Shown here one piece after another: positions 44,630-51,966 of a stretch of DNA of 64,000 nt (its first letter is position 1; each line of letters starts with the position of its first letter). Position numbers and translations under genes: made by a program. Location: positions 310,001-374,000 of the forward strand of contig JAEZGS010000001.1 of assembly GCA_023437225.1 (NCBI GenBank), written 5' to 3'. Under the pieces are notes generated by a model. That model was not told where the DNA came from, searched no databases, and was given only the letters and a program-made list of their open reading frames with translations. The DNA is from Bacteroidota bacterium. Its GTDB lineage: Bacteria > Bacteroidota > Bacteroidia > Chitinophagales > Chitinophagaceae.

Positions 44630-45970
44630 TCAGAATGCAAGAATAAAAGCGCTTCCTTTTCCTTCTATCGACTGCACCTGGATATTTCCTTTGTGCAACA
44701 TCACTATTTGTTTACATAAGCTCAAACCAATACCGCTTCCGTTTTTACGGGTACTGAAAAAGGGAACGAAGATCTTGTCCAATAATTCACTGGGAATTCC
44801 TACACCGTTGTCGGCCACCCGCAGGATGGCCTTGTTATTAGTTGAAGCGCTTGCAGAAAGAACGATGCGCGGCTCTTCCTGATCTTTTATTGCCTCGATG
44901 GCGTTTACCACAAGATTAATCAATACCTGCTCGAGTAATGCCGGATCAGCCTGTAGCGATAACTCCGGATCTTTAATGATCACTTCTACTTCAATGTTCT
45001 TTTGCTGAAATGTAGGCTGCATCAATTGATGAATGTTCCCAAACAATTCGCGCACATAAACCTTGCGAAGGTTAAGTGTTGTTATCTTATTAAGATTCCG
45101 GTATGTCTCAGCGAATTTCAACAAGCCCTCGCTTCTTTTCCTGATCGTTTCAATGCCTACCTGCAGATCGTCAAAAATATAGGGATCATATTCACCATCC
45201 GCAGAATGTTGCAATCGGTTCTTTAAAGTATCAGCAAGCGAAGAAATAGGAGCAATAGAGTTCATGATCTCATGCGTCATAACACTCAGAAGTTTTTGCC
45301 ACGCTTTTGATTCTGTTTCATCAAGTGCCTCATCTACATTTTGAAATGCTATTAGCTTATACACTTTGTTATCGGTTTGAAATGCAGATGCCGACATAAT
45401 CACCTTATAAGATGTCTTTTCAAGATGCACGGTGCTTATTCTGGTCTCCCCGGCCTGCAATGCATTCAGTTCTTCATACAATATGGCATCACGCTTTTGA
45501 AGTGACTGGATAGATTTTAGGTAAGGTAACTGCAACATCTTTTTAAGCGACTCATTCATCCACAATATCTCACCACCTTTAAGTTCGTATGACAGGATAC
45601 CGGTGTCCACTAACTCAAGTATCTTCTGCAAATACTGGTATTGCGTTTCTTTTTCCTTACTGATGACTTTAAATGTTGTGTTGATCTCATTAAACCCTTC
45701 GCGCAGCGGTTGTATATCGGCAGGTGCATGTTTAACATCGAAATAGCGTGAAAAGTCGCGGTAATGCACCGCCTGCACAAAGTCCTTCAACTCTTCGTGT
45801 GTTTTCTTCTGGTATCTTAGAAACTCGATTAGCTGATAACAGACTACAGGTGCAACCAGTATAAGATACAGATACCGCTCTGTCACCAGGAGAAATGAAA
45901 GCGCACATAAAGTTGCAAATAGCAGCAATACGCGAAGGAGTGAACGCAGGTATATGCTCTTAGATATCAT
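44630..45970 (-). CDS. NtrY/NtrB-like membrane sensor histidine kinase
   Basis: A 446-residue kinase with two N-terminal membrane helices (SLLRVLLLFATLCALSFLLV and LYLILVAPVVCYQLI), a PAS-like domain (ELVDTGILSYELKGGEILWM), a HisKA-type region with His233 in SVMTHEIMNSIAPISSL, and an ATPase domain with N box (EQVLINLVVNAIEAI), G1 (VADNGVGIP) and G2 (GSGIGLSLCKQI). It is the likely partner of the sigma-54 regulator, whose coding sequence overlaps its start by 11 bases. The adjacent divergent exporter operon is the probable target. The stimulus is unknown. Confidence 0.95.
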   Translation of the reverse strand: MISKSIYLRSLLRVLLLFATLCALSFLLVTERYLYLILVAPVVCYQLIEFLRYQKKTHEELKDFVQAVHYRDFSRYFDVKHAPADIQPLREGFNEINTTFKVISKEKETQYQYLQKILELVDTGILSYELKGGEILWMNESLKKMLQLPYLKSIQSLQKRDAILYEELNALQAGETRISTVHLEKTSYKVIMSASAFQTDNKVYKLIAFQNVDEALDETESKAWQKLLSVMTHEIMNSIAPISSLADTLKNRLQHSADGEYDPYIFDDLQVGIETIRKRSEGLLKFAETYRNLNKITTLNLRKVYVRELFGNIHQLMQPTFQQKNIEVEVIIKDPELSLQADPALLEQVLINLVVNAIEAIKDQEEPRIVLSASASTNNKAILRVADNGVGIPSELLDKIFVPFFSTRKNGSGIGLSLCKQIVMLHKGNIQVQSIEGKGSAFILAF

Positions 45971-47312
45971 ATTTACTCAACCGTCTATATAGTGCAGTGC
46001 GTGTTATTCCCAATTCTTTCGCGGCTTTGGAGATGTTACCGTTATGCTTTTCAATAACCCGCAATATGGTATTTTTTTCAACGGCGCCGAGATTGGTCTG
46101 ATCCATCACAACTTCTTCCTCAATATTAGATTCAATAGGCGAAAAGATTATGTCGCCGGCATAAAGTACTTCGCTGTCCGCCATGATCACTGCACGTTCT
46201 ATTGTATATTGAAGTTCACGTACATTACCTGGATAATGATATCCGATAAGTTTTTCTGATGCGCTGGAGTGCAACTGGGGGATCGCCTTAAAATATTTCT
46301 TACTGTATACCGTGATATAATGAGATGCCAGAAGTATAATGTCTTCCTTGCGCCTTCGCAATGGCGGCACTATGATCTCAACAGTATTGATTCTATATAT
46401 AAGGTCCTTTCTGAATTTAGTTTCATTGGCAAGCGCTGATATGGGTATGTTGGTAGCGCAGATGATTCGAACGTCCACGTCAATCGGTGAATTTGAACCG
46501 AGTGGAATTACCTGCCTGTTTTGAAGAAAGCTGAGTAGCTTCGATTGCTGATGAAGTGATATGTTCCCAATTTCGTCGAGGAATAAAGTGCCGGTATGTG
46601 CCTCTTCCAATCGTCCTTTTCGATCTTCCCTTGCATCCGTGAATGCCCCTTTTCTGAAGCCGAACAATTCGCTTTCAAAGAGTGATTCTGTTAAGGCGCC
46701 TACGTCAACCCTAATGAATGGACTTTTATTTCGATGTGAAAAGTGGCGAATTGCTTTCGCGATAAGTTCCTTGCCAGTTCCATTTTCTCCAAGGATCAGT
46801 ATGTTCGCATCTGTAGGTGCAATCTTTCTGATCTTCACAAATATTTCCTGCATTGCCTGCGACTCGCCAAGCAGTTCTGTTTCAAAAAGTGTTGGTGTAT
46901 CAGGGCTTGGTGCAGACTTAACATCCTGTCTTCGCAGCGCGTCTTTTATGGTGGACAAAAGTTTTTCGTTATGCCATGGCTTAACTACGAAATCATAAGC
47001 GCCTTCTTTGAGAGAGCGAATGGCAAGATCGATATCGCCATAGGCGGTGATCATAATGACGCTTGTTGAAGGCCGTAGCTCGCGAATCTTCTTTAACCAG
47101 AATAGCCCTTCGTTGCCCGTATTAATCGAACTATTGAAGTTCATGTCAAGAAGCACTACATCGAAGTGTTGTCTTTGTAATAATGAACGCAGCATCTCTG
47201 GATTCTTCTCAGTGACAATCTCACGGACCTCGGGGCGGAGTAACAGTCGCACAGCTGTGAGCACGTCTACATCATCATCGATCACAAGTATGGAACTATT
47301 TTTAAGAGACAT
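45960..47312 (-). CDS. Sigma-54-dependent NtrC-family response regulator
   Basis: A 450-residue regulator with a receiver (Asp56 in VVLLDMNFN, switch Lys in FVVKPWHN), an AAA+ domain (Walker A GENGTGKELIAKAIRH, Walker B GTLFLDEIGNI) and a Fis-type helix-turn-helix at the end (HNGNISKAAKELGITRTALY). The sigma-54 contact loop reads GAFTDA instead of GAFTGA. It needs RpoN and upstream sites to activate transcription. It overlaps the kinase gene and is divergent from the exporter operon, whose upstream region holds repeated GAACA half-sites. Confidence 0.96.
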   Translation of the reverse strand: MSLKNSSILVIDDDVDVLTAVRLLLRPEVREIVTEKNPEMLRSLLQRQHFDVVLLDMNFNSSINTGNEGLFWLKKIRELRPSTSVIMITAYGDIDLAIRSLKEGAYDFVVKPWHNEKLLSTIKDALRRQDVKSAPSPDTPTLFETELLGESQAMQEIFVKIRKIAPTDANILILGENGTGKELIAKAIRHFSHRNKSPFIRVDVGALTESLFESELFGFRKGAFTDAREDRKGRLEEAHTGTLFLDEIGNISLHQQSKLLSFLQNRQVIPLGSNSPIDVDVRIICATNIPISALANETKFRKDLIYRINTVEIIVPPLRRRKEDIILLASHYITVYSKKYFKAIPQLHSSASEKLIGYHYPGNVRELQYTIERAVIMADSEVLYAGDIIFSPIESNIEEEVVMDQTNLGAVEKNTILRVIEKHNGNISKAAKELGITRTALYRRLSKYDI

Positions 47313-47424
47313 CGCATTGAATGTTTAGAGGAATGACTGTTTCAAGCTACAAATATGCCAGCGATTCAAAGTGCTGAAAATGAAGACCGGCATTAATGAT
47401 GGACTGTGCAGGTGTATCAAAAAC

Positions 47425-47477
47425 GAACACCAGTTGTTCATTAACGAACAATTTCGTAGATATTAGGGAATCGAACA
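47425..47477. promoter_or_regulatory. Candidate activator-binding cluster (GAACA/TGTTC half-sites)
   Basis: Half-sites occur as GAACA at 47425-47429, TGTTC at 47435-47439, GAACA at 47446-47450 and GAACA at 47473-47477. Positions 47434-47451 (TTGTTCATTAACGAACAA) form an 18-base palindrome with one mismatched pair. Located in the divergent region between the sigma-54 regulator and the exporter operon, this is where an upstream activator sequence is expected. Binding by the neighbour is inferred. Confidence 0.55.
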
Positions 47478-47503
47478 AATTGAAATACAGTATAGTTAGA
47501 AAA

Positions 47504-47517
47504 TGGCACGGGGTTGA
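47504..47517 (+). promoter_or_regulatory. Sigma-54-like -24/-12 element of the exporter operon
   Basis: TGGCAC is followed after 4 bases by TTGA, close to the sigma-54 consensus TGGCAC-N5-TTGC but one base short in spacing and with GA for GC. It lies 27 bases downstream of the last GAACA half-site and just upstream of the preferred GTG start at 47544. The off-spacing lowers confidence. Confidence 0.4.
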
Positions 47518-47543
47518 TGGTCTACTGTTCTAAACCCGCATAC

Positions 47544-48797
47544 GTGGATAGAAAAATCGAACGAAAAGGTTGGAACAAAAGGCACACAATGATTGCAGCG
47601 GCAATTGCTTTGATTGCGCTGCTGATCTTCTTAAGTATTTATTTTACATCAGCCAGGAGCCGTTTAAAAGTTGATGCGGAGCGTATCACGATCAGCCAGG
47701 TGAAGTCAGGCGAGTTCCAGGAGATCATACCCGTGAATGGCATCGTTCTTCCCGTTACAACAATTTACCTCGACGCCATCGAAGGGGGACGGGTTGAAGA
47801 AAAGCTCGTAGATGATGGCGCATTTGTAAAAAAAGGTCAGCCTATACTTCGTTTATCCAACACCGATATCGAGTTGAGCCTCGTTAACCAGCAGACCTCA
47901 GTATATAACCTGCTAACGCAAATGCAGATCTCGCGAAATGCTGCACAACAAAATACCGTGAACAAGCTTAATCAAATGACTGACGCTGAAAACCAGCTCA
48001 AAGAAGCGCAGCGGGTATTTGAACTCAACAAACATCTATATGAACAAAAAGCAATAGGCATGCAGGAGTACCGGCAGGCTGAAAACAATTACAACTACCA
48101 GTTACAGAAAAGCAGGTTAACCCGACAGTTGTTACAGCAGGATTCGGTTTCAAACGCACAACAGGTCTCACAGGCGCAGCAATCTTATCGCGGATCACAA
48201 AATGCCTTAGACGTTATGAGAAAGAAAGTGGAAGATCTCGTTGTGCGTGCGCCTATTGATGGCCAGCTAACCTCGTTGGATGCTGAGATCGGTCAGAGCA
48301 AAAACAAAGGCGAAAGACTCGGGCAGATAGATGTGTTAAGTGGTTACAAGGTTCGCGTAGATGTTGACGAACATTATCTGTCGCGCGTTGCTAATGGATT
48401 AACGGGCCGCGCCACCGTTGCCGGTAAAGAGTACAGGTTAACCGTTTTCAAGGTGTTCTCACAAGTCAATAATGGGCGATTCCAGGTGGATATGCAATTT
48501 GATGGTGCTGTGCCGGAAGGAATTCGTCGCGGGCAAACGCTGCAGATCCGTCTTGCGCTCAGCGATGCAACCCAGGCGGTTCTTGTAGCGAAAGGAGGTT
48601 TCTTCCAGCAGACCGGAGGCAACTGGATATTCAAACTGGACGATGATGGAAAAACAGCTTATAAATCGGAGATACAGCTTGGCAGGCAAAACCCCGAATA
48701 TTATGAAGTACTGTCGGGCTTGAAACCTGGTGATCGGGTGATCACATCAAGCTATGAGAATTATGGCGAAATGCAGGAACTCGTTTTAAACAAATAA
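47544..48797 (+). CDS. HlyD/MacA-type periplasmic adaptor of an ABC exporter
   Basis: A 417-residue membrane fusion protein from a GTG at 47544 (reads as MDRKIERKGWNKRH). The ATG two codons into the longer frame (47517) overlaps the sigma-54-like element, which favours the GTG. One membrane helix follows (MIAAAIALIALLIFLSIYF), then a lipoyl-like half (EIIPVNGIVLPVTTIYLDAI, LVDDGAFVKKGQPILRLSN), a coiled coil at about residues 100-210 rich in Q, N and K, and the second lipoyl/beta-barrel part (VVRAPIDGQLTSLDAEIGQS). It would link the ABC permease to TolC. It is the first gene of the exporter operon. Confidence 0.93.
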   Translation: MDRKIERKGWNKRHTMIAAAIALIALLIFLSIYFTSARSRLKVDAERITISQVKSGEFQEIIPVNGIVLPVTTIYLDAIEGGRVEEKLVDDGAFVKKGQPILRLSNTDIELSLVNQQTSVYNLLTQMQISRNAAQQNTVNKLNQMTDAENQLKEAQRVFELNKHLYEQKAIGMQEYRQAENNYNYQLQKSRLTRQLLQQDSVSNAQQVSQAQQSYRGSQNALDVMRKKVEDLVVRAPIDGQLTSLDAEIGQSKNKGERLGQIDVLSGYKVRVDVDEHYLSRVANGLTGRATVAGKEYRLTVFKVFSQVNNGRFQVDMQFDGAVPEGIRRGQTLQIRLALSDATQAVLVAKGGFFQQTGGNWIFKLDDDGKTAYKSEIQLGRQNPEYYEVLSGLKPGDRVITSSYENYGEMQELVLNK

Positions 48798-48807
48798 TAT
48801 ACCCACA

Positions 48808-49485
48808 ATGATAAAGATCAAAAACCTCGAGAAGATCTATCGAACCGAAGACGTAGAAACGGTTGCTCTGAACAAGCTATCTCTTGATGTACGCGAAGGT
48901 GAGTTTGTAGCAGTAATGGGACCGTCAGGCTGCGGCAAATCGACTTTATTGAATATTCTTGGATTACTCGACGACCCTGACGACGGCAGCTTTCAATTCA
49001 ATGGTATTGAAGTGGCCAGATTTAATGAAAGCAAACGCGCCGATCTAAGAAAAAGAAATATCGGTTTTGTATTCCAGAGTTTCAATCTCATTGATGAACT
49101 AACAGTGTTTGAAAATGTGGAATTACCGCTGATCTATCTTGGTCTTAAATCACAGGAACGCAGGCAAAGAGTCGAAAATGTTCTTGACAAGATGCAGATC
49201 ATGCATAGAAGAAATCATTATCCGCAGCAGTTATCGGGCGGTCAGCAACAACGTGTTGCTGTAGCACGGGCGGTAGTCAACAAACCAAAACTCATACTTG
49301 CGGATGAACCGACAGGAAACCTGGATTCATCAAACGGAAATGAAGTGATGCAATTGCTTACCGATCTCAATGAACAGGGCACTACTATCATAATGGTTAC
49401 CCATTCGGAACACGATGCTCGTTACAGTCATCGTATCGTTCGCATGCTCGACGGGCAAACGGTTTTCGAGAACATCATGGTTTGA
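48808..49485 (+). CDS. ABC transporter ATP-binding protein, MacB/LolD type
   Basis: A 225-residue ATPase with Walker A GPSGCGKSTLLN, the Q-loop FVFQSFNLIDELTVFENVEL, signature LSGGQQQRVAVARA, Walker B LILADEPTGNLDSS and the H-loop MVTHSEHD. It is of the MacB/LolD class that powers mechanotransmission by FtsX-type permeases rather than substrate passage through the membrane. It lies 10 bases after the adaptor and upstream of two permeases that probably share it. Confidence 0.96.
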   Translation: MIKIKNLEKIYRTEDVETVALNKLSLDVREGEFVAVMGPSGCGKSTLLNILGLLDDPDDGSFQFNGIEVARFNESKRADLRKRNIGFVFQSFNLIDELTVFENVELPLIYLGLKSQERRQRVENVLDKMQIMHRRNHYPQQLSGGQQQRVAVARAVVNKPKLILADEPTGNLDSSNGNEVMQLLTDLNEQGTTIIMVTHSEHDARYSHRIVRMLDGQTVFENIMV

Positions 49486-49507
49486 TTAACCCGCTCAACC
49501 TATTTAA

Positions 49508-51955
49508 ATGATCAGCAATTACATGAAGGTCGCATGGCGCAATGTCATGAAAAATAAAGTGTTTTCATTCATCAATCTGTTTGGGCTCGCGATAGGATTG
49601 ACATGCTGCCTGCTCATATCGATGTACCTCTACAAGGAATTTAGTTATGACAGCTATCATACAAACGCAGATCGGTTATACCAGTTAGGCACCATCAGCA
49701 TCGTTGAAGGAAAGGAAGACCGATTCCCTACAACGCCTGCTCCAATGGCGCCTACAATGCAGCAGGAGTATGGGGAGATCGACATGACCGCCCGGTTGAT
49801 GCGACTTTTCCAGGACGATAAAACATTGTTGCGGTACACAGATGAAAAAGAGGTACGGGCATTCTATGAACATGGCGGATACATGGCGGATTCTACCTTC
49901 TTCAGGATGTTCACTTATAATTTCATCGAAGGTGATGCGCGGACCGCACTTGATGATCCAAGCTCCGTAGTAATTTCAAAAGAGATCGCAAAGAAAATGT
50001 TCGGCAATGAACCGGCATTGAACAAGATCATACACATTAATAGCACCACAAACGGGGCATATGATTTCAAAGTATCCGGTGTATTTGAAACATCAACGAT
50101 TCCCTCTCACATCGATGCACGCTTTTTCCTATCGCTGCAAAGTGGTGAAGCGGGGCAATGGGTGCGCAGCCTGACAGATATGGCTAATAACAACATGTTC
50201 TTTTCATACTTGCTGTTAAAGCCGGGTGTTGATCCAAAAAAGTTGGAATCCAAGTTTGATGCGTTCGTCAAGAAGTATGCTGGCGAAGATCTGAGGGCGC
50301 AGGGGCGCGGTCGAAAACAGTTTTTAACACGTGTGCCCGATGTGCATTTATTTGCTAATACAAATGGGAATGTTACCCCGCCCGGGAGCGTCAGCTATTT
50401 GTACATATTAGCGTCCATTGCAATTGTGACGTTGTTAATTGCATGTGTGAACTTCATGAATCTATCGACGGCTCGCTCTTCAAAGCGCGCCGTGGAAATC
50501 GGTGTGAGAAAAGTGCTCGGTGCGGAACGCGGCTCTCTTATACGGCAGTTTCTCCTTGAAGCCGTTTTGTTATCGCTGCTTGCTTACATATTATCGATAG
50601 GATTTACCTTTCTTTTGCAGCCTCTGTTTGAACAACTCGCGGGAAAAAGTTTTCATTTTAGCAGTTCGCAGTACTTGTTCATCTTCCTTGCATTTCTCGG
50701 TGTTGCCCTGCTGGCGGGCGTCGTGGCGGGAATATATCCTGCGTTTTATTTATCGGCTTTCCAACCGGTAAGGGTATTGAAGGGGAGGTTCACCAATTCG
50801 TTGGCTGCTATATCGTTTCGCAAAGTGCTTGTGGTATTTCAGTTTGTAATTTCTGCGGCGCTGATCGTTGCATCAATTACAATAAGTAATCAGATGCGAT
50901 ACCTGCGGGATAGGGATCCGGGTTTCGAAAAAGAGCAGCAGATAATTATACCATTGCGCACCAGCACCGCAAAGGAAATTTATCCCACATTGCGCGACAG
51001 GCTCATGCAGCATCCATCGATCACATTTGCCGGCGCTTCAGCGTATTACCCTGGAATAGAGAACGTGACGGATTGGCTACTTTATAAACAGGGAACGCAG
51101 CCCGATCAAACCCGAACCATCTTCATGAACTTCGTTGATCACAGCTATTTACAGGCTCTTGGAATAAAACCCGTGGCTGGCCGCATTTTCTCACAACAAT
51201 TTCCCGCGGACACCGCAAATCGCATGATCATCAATGAACAGGCAGTCAGGGATTTCGGTTTCACTTCACCTGAAGATGCGATCGGCAAAAACCTCGCGTC
51301 AAATTGGGGAGATAGTACTTATTTATTCCAGATTGTGGGTGTGGTGCATGATTTCAATTTCAAAGGCTTCCAATCAAAAATTGAAGCATACGGATTTCTC
51401 CTGCGCAACTATAATGAATTTACATATCTTCTTGCAAACACACGCGGCAGTGACGTGGCAAGTGCATTGAATGCGATACAGGGAACATGGGGCGAAATGA
51501 ATCCTAACGAACCGTTTGAATATAGTTTCCTCGATGATGATTTTCAAAAGAATTACATTGCTGAAGAGCGACTGGCAACCATTATAAGATACCTCACCCT
51601 TATAGCCATTTTTATTTCCTGCCTTGGATTGTTTGGGCTTACCACATTTAGTGTTGAACAAAGGACTAAAGAAATCGGAGTGAGAAAGGTCTTAGGCGCA
51701 AGCGTGTTTGGAATTGTTACGCTGTTATCAAGGGACTTCCTAAAGCTTGTATTGATCTCATTTCTGCTTGCATCTCCTATAGCATGGTATTTCGTTCATA
51801 AGTGGCTCGAAGGGTTTGCTTACCGAACAAACTTCTCTGTTTGGATGCTTATTGTTGGGTGGATGGTCACATTCATTGTTGCATTTCTTACGATCAGCAT
51901 ACAGGCTGTACGGGCAGCGCTCGCAAATCCCGTAAAAAATTTAAGAACTGAATAA
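49508..51955 (+). CDS. FtsX/MacB-like ABC permease, first copy
   Basis: An 815-residue permease of the large duplicated type found in Bacteroidota. It has an N-terminal membrane helix (FSFINLFGLAIGLTCCLLIS), a MacB periplasmic core domain, an FtsX domain near residues 295-425 (LASIAIVTLLIACVNFMNLS, EIGVRKVLGAERG), a second periplasmic domain, and a second FtsX domain from about 690 (IAIFISCLGLFGLTTFS, KEIGVRKVLGASV). It likely moves a lipophilic or peptide substrate from the periplasmic side toward TolC. The downstream gene is a paralogue. Confidence 0.94.
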   Translation: MISNYMKVAWRNVMKNKVFSFINLFGLAIGLTCCLLISMYLYKEFSYDSYHTNADRLYQLGTISIVEGKEDRFPTTPAPMAPTMQQEYGEIDMTARLMRLFQDDKTLLRYTDEKEVRAFYEHGGYMADSTFFRMFTYNFIEGDARTALDDPSSVVISKEIAKKMFGNEPALNKIIHINSTTNGAYDFKVSGVFETSTIPSHIDARFFLSLQSGEAGQWVRSLTDMANNNMFFSYLLLKPGVDPKKLESKFDAFVKKYAGEDLRAQGRGRKQFLTRVPDVHLFANTNGNVTPPGSVSYLYILASIAIVTLLIACVNFMNLSTARSSKRAVEIGVRKVLGAERGSLIRQFLLEAVLLSLLAYILSIGFTFLLQPLFEQLAGKSFHFSSSQYLFIFLAFLGVALLAGVVAGIYPAFYLSAFQPVRVLKGRFTNSLAAISFRKVLVVFQFVISAALIVASITISNQMRYLRDRDPGFEKEQQIIIPLRTSTAKEIYPTLRDRLMQHPSITFAGASAYYPGIENVTDWLLYKQGTQPDQTRTIFMNFVDHSYLQALGIKPVAGRIFSQQFPADTANRMIINEQAVRDFGFTSPEDAIGKNLASNWGDSTYLFQIVGVVHDFNFKGFQSKIEAYGFLLRNYNEFTYLLANTRGSDVASALNAIQGTWGEMNPNEPFEYSFLDDDFQKNYIAEERLATIIRYLTLIAIFISCLGLFGLTTFSVEQRTKEIGVRKVLGASVFGIVTLLSRDFLKLVLISFLLASPIAWYFVHKWLEGFAYRTNFSVWMLIVGWMVTFIVAFLTISIQAVRAALANPVKNLRTE

Positions 51956-51966
51956 AGACGTATCGT

